In this document: positions 1 to 11,685 of the stretch, piece by piece
Layout: each line of letters opens with the position of its first letter
Numbering within the stretch: position 1 is the first letter of the stretch
Origin: Arachnopeziza araneosa
Lineage: Eukaryota > Ascomycota > Leotiomycetes > Helotiales > Arachnopezizaceae
Direction: 5' to 3'
DNA length: 64,000 nt
NCBI GenBank assembly: GCA_003988855.1
Contig: QYAI01000019.1
Coordinates: 129,278 to 193,277 of the forward strand
The notes under the pieces: model-generated
Databases searched by the model: none
The model's input: the letters and a program-made list of their open reading frames with translations, nothing else
Told to the model about the DNA's origin: nothing
Made by a program: the position numbers and the translations under genes

Positions 1-2955
1 AAATGATACACGATGGTTGAACCATTGAAAGATCTTAACTGTGCTAGGAAAACATTCATTTAGGTCTTGCTAGTCTAGGTAGTCAGTAACTGAATCAAAT
101 AGATGTTTACACTTTCTAACACGGAGAGATAAAAGTAGTCATTTAATGTTACATTGATGTCCTTCTCGTTCTTTGCTTCACTTGGCAGAACCTTAATCGC
201 GGTAAGCTAGTAGCAAGAGTTAGGCTTGGGAAGGAGGCAAGAGCATATTGCCCCCCGTAAATGCTTCATACAGAAGAGAAATCGTACCTCAAACCGATAA
301 TACAGGTGGGATAGCTCTGACTTGAAATTCCGAATCAAATTTCAAACGGTGAATGTTCCGTATGGTGGCAATGGAGTAAGCCCAAGCCCTTTCCAAATCA
401 TCTTGCACTGCTTCATGTTTAGAGGTATGCGGCATATACTTTCCAGAAGATGAGAGACGGATTTAAACCTGAGAGAGGTTTACACTTGCCTCGAACGGGT
501 AGGGTTGGACTTTTCCCTTTCTTTCGATCGTTCTCTTCCGCCACGGCAACAATCGCCTGGAGAAAGTCAGAGTGTACGAGCACGCGCCTACTTGATGAGA
601 AAAGATAGAATGTAAAATGATGTGGATTTTCCGTCAAGCTCTAGGACAGGTCATACTCTTCAACCTCTTTTTTTGCTTTCCACGATCTTGTGTTATTCCG
701 AGGCTTAAGTACCAAAACACTGTAGCAGGTAACTACAGTCACTCTAGGGAGTCCTATCGTGGTTTAGCACCGGTATCTTATATTAAGTGATTATATTCAA
801 GAGGCGAATGATATGTTCAGTAGGTCAAGCTGAACATCATTTTATATGATGTCGAGTCTTCTACAGAGAAACTATTACAAATGCAGCGAGAGTTTTCTAA
901 CTTTCTGATCCGTTGAAACAGCAGGCCCCTCTGCTTAGATCCTAGGCAGAGCTCACGAATAAGCTTCTAAATGAAATTTTCGACTGGGATAATATGCTCG
1001 AAGGAAGTTCGCATTAGAGAACGACAAAATCCCTGAGATATCATAGGAAGGTGCACGAAACACGAAAGGAAATAGCGATCAAAATCCTCGTAAAATAACT
1101 TCTTTAATTCCTTTTTGTAATAGTTATCGTTTCTTTCTACAACTACCATTTGGTATTATTTTCAATTAGGCTCTGCGATAACAACTTCTAAGAGAATTTA
1201 TCCATCTACAAACAAGATCACAGTACTCTCAATTCCACTGTAGAAAGCCCTGGGATCGTTTGAACATCAACAAACTGAGAATGTGCTCTATTTACTCTCC
1301 ACGTCATCCTGTTCAGGCACTTTCAGTGAAAGCGTACTCAAATAGTAAGTAATCGCATCCAAGCGTGCAGCCTTGCCAGACACAGCACTGCAAACTCAAA
1401 GATCATACATAAGTAATCAGCAGACAACGAGGTCTGCAACCTAGGAGCCAAAAGACGAAACGATGCAGCCACTTACTCCGGGAGCACATGTTGTTTCCCC
1501 AGCTCCGAAAAATTACAGGCCAGTGCATTTGAATTTCTAGGTTGCGCTGTGTCAATCACTCGCAGTGAAATTCTTCTCGGCGATAAGCGGGACGTAACGA
1601 GTTGAGATGTGATCAAGTTTAAGATCGTCCTTGTTGGGCTAACGAAAATCAAAGTCAACCCGAATCTGCTCGTACGGGGCCGAAATGAGTAGATTAAGAC
1701 CTTCAGAAAGGTATGAAGACTAGTGGTGTCAACTACAACAAACCAAACCGATTTGGAAGAGATCCGATCTCAAGAGCCAAGATGATCTCGATAAATTGGA
1801 TGAGCCTGTTCGTCTACTGCAAAAAGAGCATGTGGTCTAAGAGGAATGCTTTCTACCTGGCTCGTAAAATCACATGTTACAGAGTTCAACACCTATAATA
1901 GAGCTCATATAACCGAGAATACTAACCACGATATACCACAAAAGAGTGTATGGAGTTGGAGGTGCAAGAGCATATGGCAGAATTTGGCATTGAATCCTGA
2001 TATTACGATTTCAAACACTTATAGTGAACGAGAATGAATACGTCTGACCGCGGCCTTTTCAGTCACATAATCAATTGATTGTATGAATCATAGTTGCAAG
2101 AGTGGTGACTTCTAAACCGCTGCATTGGCAGCATGATTGATTCGAAGGGAAGAAATGGCTGAAGATCAGCGTCGAACATTACGGATGTGTATCCGGAAGA
2201 AGCTCAAGAAATCATATAGATATCACATGGAAAGCCATCGGAGCTTCCGGTCGGAGGGAGAAAGGAATTTACCTCAAGTTCAACCAAGCCTTCGGAGCGG
2301 GCCAGCTGATGCAGAAGACGCCTTTTCAAAGTGTAGCGATGGTAAGTGATAGGTAGAACGGACCAAACTCCTGTTCTTAGGCTAGCCTGGGCTCGGCATT
2401 TGGCGGTCTGGGCTCGAAAGCAGCTTGTACTGTAGGTTGGATGCAAAATAACTTTTAGCCCTGCAAGGTATTACGAGGAGATAAAGCCAATATCAAAGGC
2501 ATATAGAGTATTTTATCTATGTGTGGGTGGATGGGCGCGTGTGTGTCTGCGTCGGCGGTTTACACACCACAGGCCGGCTCTCCCAAGTACAAGTTCTTTT
2601 CCGTCGTTTTTGCCTCTTACCCGGTTTTGAAAATCAGGAATCGGCGGTGAAAGCCGCAGCATCGCTCACAATATGCCGAAGATATAGGCCAATCATCAAG
2701 ATGCAACTATCCTTGGCCCCTTTGAATGTGTCGCGCATGTGCATAGAGCTGCATGAGCTGAGGAGTCTTGCCGATGGAGAAGCAGATACCCATAACCACG
2801 TTTCTGCATCGACACGGCACCGAGTAAGGTCAAGAGTTGCAGATTCTCGACCCGAGTCGCTTAACTGGTTGGCCACACTCAAGCCACTGCCCACTTTGGT
2901 AACTTCGCATGCATTTTGTGCTGGTGGGTGGAATGGTCTGCTTGGGGAGCTTTGG
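1..2955. other. Region without a recognisable gene
   Basis: Only short open frames (the longest about 160 codons, most beginning at non-ATG codons) occur on either strand. None shows a recognisable domain, and none can be joined into a longer frame by convincing splice sites. The left part is AT-rich; composition becomes more mixed after about 2.5 kb. It may contain the 3' UTR of the acetyltransferase-like gene that ends at 2956. I see no transposon ends or terminal repeats. Confidence 0.5.
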
Positions 2956-4885
2956 TTATTCTGCGCCACTGGCACTGATCTTCAGACATCTCTCCAGACG
3001 TCCCTGTAACTTGCCCATTCTTCGAACCCTGGGCCGTATTAGCACTATCACGACGTTTCCTTCATCACCGTCCAACTTGCCTAGTTGCACGAGGCTTCCT
3101 ATCCCATCTGTGATGCCGTCGAGAAAAATCTTACTCATACCTTGCTCCCCTAGGAGCCTGATGGATATATCAAGGAGACCACTTCTTATCTCATCACTTC
3201 TTGTCGCGGTACCTAGGTGTTGCTATTAGAAATCCGATCCGTACTTGATCACCTGACTTGGGAGGGCATGTGAATGGGTGATAGACAAGCTTCATTTCAA
3301 ACTTATCCCACCGTGTTTAAGGATAGAGGACTTACGAGATATACAAATGCACGTAACACCACCGACATCGTTCCCTAGTTGACCTGCCCAAGGAAGGTTG
3401 GATGCGACCTGACTACCAGACGAAGGTGTATATGTCAGAGCAACGGCAACAACTGCTTTGGCATCCGTTGCCAAAACAATATCCTTGACGTTTGGTTGGT
3501 TCATCAAAGACAGATACTGATCGACCCAACCCATTTTGGCTTGCGCCGTTGACGTCCTCTCAACAACCTCTACGACTCGGCTCATGTCCTCCTGAGAACA
3601 AATGCGGAATTTAAAAGTCGTTGGAGATGTCGGTCCTGCATAGCGCCAGTCTCCAAAGTCTAGAATGAAATCGTATACCATCATCCCCGACCCAGGATTG
3701 CCTTTATCCATTTGCCACCCTCGGCGGCGAAACCACTCATCATAATGCGTCATTCCAGCAGGTGGTCCATAAAGAATTCGAGGAAAGGTTGTTCCAAGCT
3801 GAAGACGGATGACACCTCGCGTTCTTTTGAGCTCACCGATCGCGTGGTTATGTAGGCTCAATCCAATCCCATGCTGTCGATTCGATGACCGGACCAGTAT
3901 GATTGCTAAAGAAGCAATTAAATTCTCACCCTCTTGGTCGACATATGAGAGAAAGGTGGCGGCAAACCCCAGAACATCTCCGCTCATGGAATCCCGAGCT
4001 ACGTAATGCTTTGCATAACCTGGTCGACGGAGAAGAGATGCAAGTGTCCGCTCGTCAATTGCGAAGCGGCCGTCAATACATTCCATCCAGAGACTCAACA
4101 CTTTGGACATATCCCTAATTTCATTCCACTGCTCAATTGGCCACAGTCTCGGCTGACTGGGGTCTTCCAGCTGCTGCTGCGGAAGCTGAGCACCTCGACT
4201 GGACACGGACTCCCCGAATATCAATGCCGCTGTTGCTTCGAGGGCTTGTGGAGAATATCCAGCGGTTTGGATGAGTGTTGGAAACGGAGGAGACTTCTTG
4301 GGGTCTATCAAACTGCAACATACCACGATGATACAAGGTTTCCTGTCGCTGACAGCAAACAAGACGTCGGCAATCTCAACTTCTATATCTTGCCCTGGAT
4401 TTAGAGCATAGCAGAGTATAATGATATGACCTCTCTTAATGAACCCAAGGTGTGTTGATGTAATCCCATTTCTAGGTGGTAAATCAGCACGATTATTTGT
4501 AGGTGGGAAAGAAGAAAACCTTTGCGTATATGGAACGTGCCGTATCTTCGCATGTCTGCTAGCCAAAGATCGACCTAGAGGTTCAAAGGGGTCACTGATA
4601 TCGGCGGGATCCTGGCTAATGGGAACCACTACTGGTGTCAAAAGGACGACGACATCGGCTTCACTGAGCGATCTTATTCTCGAGAGCCAATTCGAAGTGT
4701 CTCGCAACAGGACTGCTAGACTCGAGGGATTCTCGGCTATTTTGGCAGGTTCCCCATCAGACGGCCGGAGCTGCGCCTCAGAATCAATGTCCCTGAAGAG
4801 GTGAGTAAATTTTCATACAGAAATAAGTCTGGGCTTACATCTCATCCTCGTCATTACCGGACTCTTTGGTACCGATCACATCCAT
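2956..4885 (-). CDS. GH3/GNAT-type protein lacking the GH3 catalytic domain (truncated gene or relic)
   Basis: Exons 4839-4885, 3336-4792 and 2956-3212 join in frame to about 586 aa. The first third resembles the C-terminal domain of fungal GH3 beta-N-acetylglucosaminidase-like proteins (stretches such as DTSNWLSRIRSLSEADVVV, ADPFEPLG-type and HVPYTQR). The rest is a tandem GNAT acetyltransferase-like region, including a VTCICIS strand and the LLGEQGMSKIFLDG helix-strand near the end. In related fungal proteins an N-terminal GH3 TIM barrel precedes this part. Here a short GH3-like scrap (LKARFLN, about 4960-4985 on the minus strand) is followed upstream by a stop codon, and no barrel is found before 7 kb. 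The start at 4885 is only the first in-frame ATG and is uncertain. The locus is either a degenerate copy or a shortened protein with only acetyltransferase potential. Family assignment is from memory of the architecture. Confidence 0.55.
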
Positions 4886-7017
4886 CCCCAGATCAGGAGC
4901 GAGACTTTTAAGCTTGTTAGTTGGAAAGGAAGAGGAATTGGGATCACTCACTTGATTAAGAAAGCGAGCCTTGAGGTTCAAGCACAATGCAATTAGTCTG
5001 ACTCGTGAGAAGCATGGCCTCTCTCGTCTTTAAATCAGTTGTGAAATCTGAGACTGTTAAGTGGATACTGCTAATATAGCTTGTCCAAGGGCCCGTGGCT
5101 TCAAAATGACAACTGAACTTCTTGTTCTCCACCACCATACTAGGTTCGCCTTCCCAGAACAAAAGCTACCAATACCTTTTCTGGAGTAGACTAGCTTTGC
5201 TACGGACCCAGGAGCTTGGCCGGAATTAGCCGCCCTTGGGAGGTACCAAAGCGCACGGGAGAGTGGCGAGTGAGGTGGTTGAAGGTAGCTTCTGGAAAAG
5301 CCTGGAGTTAGCCAGCGTGACCAGCGTGTCTAGACAGAAAGAGAATGCGCATATTAATAGAACTATGATCAGCCACTGAAGAAAACCTTGTCTTTCGCTT
5401 CAATCCTGCAGGCCAGGGATTCCCGACACCAAGCCACGAAGAGTTGAGAAGGCGGAAAGGATAGCCAATAGTGCAGGTGACGGATCTACGGGGAGAGCCC
5501 TAATCCCCAAGAAGGCCCCGAGAAGATGCTCAGCGAGCGCCAGCTCTCCCGGTGCTTTGGAACACCAGTTTGATCCGTTCAGATCTGGGAGGATACCCGA
5601 AGAGCGGGTAAGCCTACAATTCTTCACGGACAAGTTGTCCGGCAGCGATGGCCCAAGCCTAGTGGCCACCCTGGAAGCGCTCGGGTACCCTTTCTAGGAG
5701 AAACAAAGTTATGAACTGAGGGTATTGTTGCACAAGAGTGGGCTGCTGTCTCGTTAAATCGAGGTAGCCTTTTATCGGGTAGTGCCTTAGCGGACTGCCC
5801 AACGCAACCCAAGTCCAGTACTACCTGTATCTAGCGGTGATATGCAACGTAAGCCAAAGACAAATCTTCTGGAGATGCCCATCCCATGAGACATAGAGCA
5901 GAAGAAGTCAGATAAATAGTCGTGTTGGCAAGCTTCTTGCCGCCTCAGGGTTTCGAGCACACGAGAGAGCAACATGACCCCGCGATAGGTCTAGAATCGC
6001 GGGGCAGAAGGAAAGATGATCCTCTGAGCAGAGCAGATGCTCAGCTTCCATGACAGGGCCTGAGGTGAGCAGTAACCAGGGAAGTCGAGACCGCTGAGAC
6101 TCAGGAGAGACTCACTTGAGTCCAATAGTGAGCTGGAACTTCACCGCAATATGCAGGCCAATCTCGCCTTTCCCTTGCAGTCGTTACACAGGCTCTCCAA
6201 CAGCGCTTTACCGCCGGCTCGGTCAAGAGAATGCATTCACGGCCCGTGGGGGGAGGGGCGAGGGCTGGTGGACACAAGAAACAGAGAAGACGATGAAAGT
6301 GGTCGAATGCCCATCCCAAAAACCTGCTCAATAGCCTAATAAGCGTCCAAGAAGGGGTATGCTGCCGGCCCCAAGAGCTTCGGGATGAGAATAGCATCAT
6401 GGCTGGCCAAGCTCTCACGTATCTCCCTCGATACGTCCAACTAGCTGAACTCTAAAAGGCCACTGTCAGTGCCTGATTTGACAAGCCGCAACGGAATGGA
6501 CAGCGTACGGCTCTGGGATGGGTCCCGTCTTCTCACGATCCTACGATGCAATGCAGGCGAAGGAGCAGAGAGGCTGCTGTCTGGTCTGACTAGGGCCCGG
6601 TTGCATCGAAAAGGGTCGAGTACTTGCCGTAGGGTTGCTGCGAGACAGGGCGGGTTATTGGCGAAGCGTACGCGAACATCATGCACCTAGAAGGTCGAAA
6701 AAGGGTATGAGACCATATTCGCAACACCCAAAACGATGTGCTGTACGTGCAATCGCTAGGCGGGTTTGATGGGCGCCGCCGGTGGTGAGGGAAAGGTTGT
6801 CTGGCTGCGGGCCCAATAATAGGGGGTGGGTCGAATAACCGAGAAGTGAGGTCGTCGTCGTCGCTTGAACTCCCTGCACGCTCTCAGTTGGCTCGGGTGA
6901 CACAAGCTTCGCGAAGGAGAAAAACAACACCACGCGTCACCTGCATAACGCGCCTCTCCTCTAATATCAAGAAGACCTCGAGCAGGTCTTGATAGGCTTC
7001 TGGATAAACGGATTAGG
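4886..7017. other. Region without a recognisable gene
   Basis: Open frames of up to about 105 codons are present on both strands, none with a recognisable motif. The GH3 catalytic barrel expected upstream of the truncated GH3/GNAT gene is not found here in any frame. Composition is richer in GC than the first 2 kb. The right end is the promoter of the CENP-I gene. Confidence 0.45.
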
Positions 7018-9467
7018 ATGGACGAAATCCTCGAGAGTCTCGAACATGGTGGGCTCTCCTCCTCTCCCTTCGGTCTGCCAGCCCAGTGAACACGTATTGA
7101 CCGATGGCATAGCTGCGGAGAGACCCGCGAAACAGCGCGTTATCAAAGTCTCCATTATCGTCGACAGAGCCTGCTCCCGAGCGTCGGAGGACGGCCTTTC
7201 ACCCGCCTTGCTGATGAGGCTGGTCGACCTCATCACCCTCCCAAATGAGCTGGACCAGGGGAGTATCAACAACTTGATCCGCAGTCTTTATCCCGCCAGT
7301 CAAGTCTCCGACGAGACTGTCGTTAAGGTCGCTGGTAGCCTTGGTCATGGCCGGGCAAAGCCTTCGTACAATACGCAAGCTTCGTTACTTAAGTGGCTGA
7401 TTATGATCTACGACGTGCTTGAGAACCCCAAAGTCTTGTCACAACTCTACAGCGTTCTGTTTAATCTGCTTGACACTGTTGCCATCCGGTAGGCCGTGGC
7501 GCTTGAACCTAGAGGACTCTCTGACCTGAACATCCAGACCTCAACTATGTCACGTGCTAGCCCTCATCACTCGACGCAAACATGTACGACCTTTCAGAAT
7601 CCAGACATTGTAAGCTGATTGCCCTATATGATTTATATCTCTGACTCGTCATAGGATGGAATTGACACGGCAAGCTGGAAATGAGCCTCCTCTTGTAGGA
7701 CTCATGAGAGTATTTAAAGACTATTATCCTGACGTAATAGTCGGAAATACCACTTCTGGACGAGCATCAGCGTTCATGGTATGCTCATCTTATGAAAGAG
7801 AATAAATCACTGTCTCACGCCTGCAGCATCCAAATCCTGAATGGCGTCAGAGACTCGGCGAGATACAAGAGGCTCATTCCCGACAAACAAGAGATCAAGT
7901 CCCATTGGAGGAGCGAAGCTTCAGGGTATCACGAAAGACCAAGTTAGCAAATAGCAAAAAAGCTTCCATTATTCCCGAAGTCCACACGTCTCACGCTCAA
8001 GAAGTATGTTTATTTTGTTCTGTCCCTTGGGATTTTGCTAACAGTTCCAGTCTTCTGTAACCCTAGAGGAGATTGAAGACGTGTATGATTTTGTGCACAA
8101 ACTCGAGAAAATTGAGCCACCTAATCAGTTGATCGCTGTACTCACAGATCCACTATTACAAAAGTATTTTCAACTCAAGGACACAGAGAATGCCCCGAGG
8201 AGAATGGACAATTGGTTATTTGCTGTTTTTGAGGATTATTTAGAGGATACGCAGTCATCCGAAACCCATATCCTAGACATTCTTAAGGTTTTACTAGAAT
8301 ATACTCGTTCCACAGAGGTATGAATGCTTATCCCAGTATTCTCGCTTGGAATTCGACTAAATTGCTTTAGAAGCTTCCAGCGGCATGCTCAGCTTACCTC
8401 AAGTCCATGATCCCATCTTGGAATGGTGTCCAAGGTCGAGATGAGATATTAGGTCTGCTTACATTCATACCGATTTCATCTTTCGAAGGTATGAAATATT
8501 TCATGAGTGATTCTGAGGTCGGTAACTCATAAATTTAACAGAGCTCTATATCTCTACCTTTCAACCTCTTGAGGAGGCTCTACTTCAAGATGGCGCTTTA
8601 ACTTCAAAGATAGCTCTCCTTGATTATTATACCAGTCTCCACGATCAATGGACCTCAACACTTATCTCATTAACCTCACCAACAACCGAGTCAGCTGCAT
8701 CACTGATGTCCCTTACAACCCATGCAAGTTCTCTCGCCTTAACAATCCTTCAGACATCCCTCTCGATCACCGCCATCTCGTCCGTTCTTAGATTCTATGA
8801 GTCTATAGCCTACCTGATCAGCCTACCAACTCTTAGAGCTGTCGTTCGCATTAACCTTCCCCCTGCCGAGTTGATATACACTTTACACTTCACAAACTCA
8901 CTAAGCAATTTGAGTCGCCTGTGTGGTATCTTGGCTCTTTATAAGAAAGCATTCGAGATTGCAATGGCACCCAGACCCAACGCTGCGGTAGAGGGCTCGA
9001 CATACCCAAAGGATTATGTCAATCATTTCAATGGATTCTTGATGGATATCTGCAACTGCTTGTGGCGGTCACGCGCGTTCAACATCTCCGATCCAAACGC
9101 CATGGGTTGTCTCATATCACCAGATGTCATTCCTGCAATGACTAGATACATTTCCAGTTTAGACACTTCGGTTTCCCTCCCGTCTTTATTTAGTGCGTCA
9201 TTCTCACCAGTTCTTTGCTTACTGGCTATCTCATATATGAGGGAACTCGAGGATGGAGCCGAGGATGAGATTGCAAAGAGGCATGCGGGACCTGTGACAC
9301 AGAATTCTTTAAAGCATCTTGAGAAAGGTGGGGGATTAAACTTGCTGTGGGCGGACTACAAGTTAGGGGTGTTGCAGTATATGGAGAATAAGGGAGCTCC
9401 GGGTGTTGGGGAACTGATGTATAACACCATGAAACATTTAATGACAGCTCGAGAAGTGAAGAGATAG
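7018..9467 (+). CDS. mis6: CENP-I / Mis6 family inner-kinetochore protein
   Basis: Eight exons (7018-7048, 7113-7488, 7538-7609, 7655-7778, 7827-8003, 8051-8317, 8371-8488, 8542-9467) give 696 aa. Mis6/CENP-I is a HEAT-like helical subunit of the constitutive centromere-associated network and helps load CENP-A and assemble the kinetochore. Supporting segments are the N-terminal RPAKQR block, the LDQGSINNLIRSLYPAS and LKWLIMIYDVLENPK blocks typical of the family, and LALITRRKHVRPFRIQTL across two introns. The helical C-terminal half runs to the stop. I chose a 31-bp first exon (MDEILESLEH), because splicing it to 7113 gives the usual family N-terminus, whereas reading through gives a proline-rich extension from 7046. 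Length suits the family. The gene converges with the serine palmitoyltransferase small-subunit gene. Confidence 0.9.
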
Positions 9468-9744
9468 CAATGTATGTTTTGGTCATAACAAAACTGGAAT
9501 CTGACTTTCGTTTGGAATGTGATCATGATACGCGTCCCTTTCGCAGATCCGAACGATCCGGGAAAGTTTTCCTAGCAGGTCAGAATAGGTTCTTTTATTA
9601 TCATTATAGGTATTTGTATGTACTTGTGGGTTCATGCCGAACCCTGCTTCCCATCCGTGAGAACTCCATAACTCCAAATATGCTGCCAAGTTACACTTTC
9701 GATCTTGAGACCAAACGGTTGGTACAGTTCAGTCACGAACAGAT

Positions 9745-9776
9745 TCCTCCACGGACAGAATCCTCCACGGACAGAA
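9745..9776. repeat. 16-bp direct repeat, two copies
   Basis: The unit TCCTCCACGGACAGAA occurs twice head to tail, followed by a further TCCT. It lies in the short convergent gap between the Mis6 gene and the serine palmitoyltransferase small-subunit gene, where 3' UTRs and terminators are expected. Confidence 0.8.
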
Positions 9777-9793
9777 TCCTGGAACGACTCCAA

Positions 9794-10239
9794 CTACAAC
9801 TCTCCTTTGCCGCCTAGTATTGAACTACCCGCAGCATTCATCGCCGTTTCCTTGACCTTTTCCACCAAAACAGTCTGAGTCGCACTCTCAACCACACTCT
9901 GAACTGCAGCCCTTGCCTCATCGCCATTATAGTAGAACCAGGCCCGGTTGGTGAGGAACGCAATATGTTGAGGTAGGTATAATGTCATGGCAATGATGAT
10001 CATGCTGAAGAAAAGGAATAGAAAGGAATCTATACCGAATTAGCAAGAGGAGTTGAGATGTTGTGATTGGGTGATAACGCACTGAAGATGAATTTTTCCG
10101 TAGGTGTGAGCATGTACAGTGAGAATGTGACCTATCCCGCAATCAGAACAGCTTCTCATTTGGATTCAGAGCCGGAGCAAACCTCATATTGATATCTCTT
10201 CCTCTGGAGCCACCGGAAGGTCGAGGCAAACATGGACAT
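9794..10239 (-). CDS. Serine palmitoyltransferase small-subunit-like protein (ssSPT/Tsc3 functional class)
   Basis: Exons 10183-10239, 10083-10131 and 9794-10029 encode 113 aa. Small subunits activate the Lcb1/Lcb2 serine palmitoyltransferase in the ER membrane, the first step of sphingolipid synthesis. The pattern matches animal ssSPT proteins: an N-terminal WLQRKRYQYE amphipathic segment, SLYMLTPTEKFIFNS, a transmembrane stretch (about residues 37-55) and LPQHIAFL just after it. The tail beyond residue about 68 (rich in Ala, Val and Lys) is longer than in the roughly 70-80 aa animal proteins, as in other filamentous fungi as far as I recall. The start is the only in-frame ATG pair (MSM) before exon 1. 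Its role is inferred from the family. Confidence 0.85.
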
Positions 10240-10500
10240 CTTGATTGAAGTGTGGATCGACCGGCTTTGTGGCAAGTGTAGTGATTGAAAAATCTTGTAT
10301 TGAAAATCGAGTGTTCAAATCTGCTAGGAAGAATGAGCGGCGTCAGTTAAGGGAGTGAAAGAGTGAGGTAGGAAGGTTTTGTCAAAGGGTGAGAAATTTA
10401 AACTCCTGAACTTCCCTCGCTGAGCCTCGGAGCGTCAGAATCCGGATGCCGACTTCTTGCGCTCCACCAGCACAATTGTTTGAGCAACACAAGATGAGCA

Positions 10501-11025
10501 ATGATACGTGGGTGCGTCTTCTGTGCTCGTGGCCCAATATTTAAGAACATTTTGAGGAATCAATTGGCAAAGCGTGGCTTTACCTTGTCGCCAATATGGG
10601 AACAGAAGCAGATGCCTCCTCGGCCTAAACCACCCAGCGATGATGAGTTCACAGAGTCGTTTCTCAAGGGCAGTGGACCTGGAGGTCAGAAGATCGTATG
10701 TTGATCTCAGTCTACATTTGAGCTGTACCTTGGAGGGCTAATTATCAACTCCCAGAACAAAACCTCCTCTGCAGTCCAACTCAAGCATATCCCAACGGGT
10801 ATCGTTCTTAAAGTCCAGGAAACCCGGTCCAGATCCCAGAATCGGAAGATAGCACGGGATAAACTGGCAGAGAAAATCGAGGAGCTGGAAAAGGGGAAGG
10901 ATAGTAGGAAAGCTATTGTCGCAGCGACCAAGGCAAAAAGGAAGGCAAGCGGGGTTAAGAAGAGCAAGAGAAAGTATAGGCTATTAGAGGAAGAAAAGGC
11001 CAAAGGGGCTGCAGAGGGCTCATAA
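10501..11025 (+). CDS. Mitochondrial GGQ-domain peptide-release / ribosome-rescue factor (MTRFR/C12orf65-like)
   Basis: Exons 10501-10695 and 10756-11025 encode 154 aa. The protein has a class I release-factor domain reduced to its catalytic core, without codon-recognition domains. The sequence GSGPGGQKINKTSSAVQ carries the GGQ that triggers peptidyl-tRNA hydrolysis (residues 61-63), interrupted by the intron two codons later. A basic lysine-rich helix follows, typical of ICT1 and MTRFR proteins. The first 30 residues are Arg-rich and lack acidic residues, as expected for a mitochondrial presequence. It therefore probably rescues stalled mitochondrial ribosomes. Among short GGQ families, MTRFR-like fits better than ICT1 because of the compact size, but this is a judgement by eye. 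Confidence 0.85.
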
Positions 11026-11685
11026 TATCTAGAGAGGGATATCAGTTCGAATAAGTGCCTGATTACCGTGGTCTTGATACACCGTGAGATATTCCTCAGG
11101 GTCAATTAGATCTGTATGGCCACGAAATCAACTTATGGACTCTCTAAAAGCTTTCTAGTGTTGATGACCAATCGAAATATGCCACCAGGAAGAACAAGAT
11201 GAGATATCTCGTCAATTATCTAGCGAGGTGTTGTATACTTTCGTTCGAGGAATAAAGTATGCGATGGTCCACGGATTTTCGAAATCCATAATATTCCGCC
11301 GTGTTCTCAATAAAAAATAATTCTGTTTGATTGATCATCTGAAGATTGTATACTAGGAGCACTTGAAGAAGTGCATGCTCAACTACTTTTCCAAGAAACA
11401 GTAAGAGTGGCATCAAATCTAATCCGTAAGCGGAGACCATAACACTACTCCACTTCGTAGAAAGGAGATTTCTGGATGGATCTATGATGAATTCATTATT
11501 CTAGTTTACGTACAACGTCAGGAACAAATATCGCTACCGTGATGGCTCAGGAACTATGTCTAAATGCATTAACAAACAAATGTTCAACGGAATGAGGCTC
11601 AGAGAAAACAACCAGAACATCAAGAAGTTGATTGGCCACTCATTTGGCAATAACCTTATTAAAAACAGCTTATCTGCCAGACCTT
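11026..11685. other. Convergent intergenic region
   Basis: This stretch lies between the stop of the GGQ factor (plus strand) and the stop of the CorA transporter (minus strand). It is AT-rich, and the short frames in it have no recognisable features. It presumably holds the two 3' UTRs and polyadenylation signals. Confidence 0.5.
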
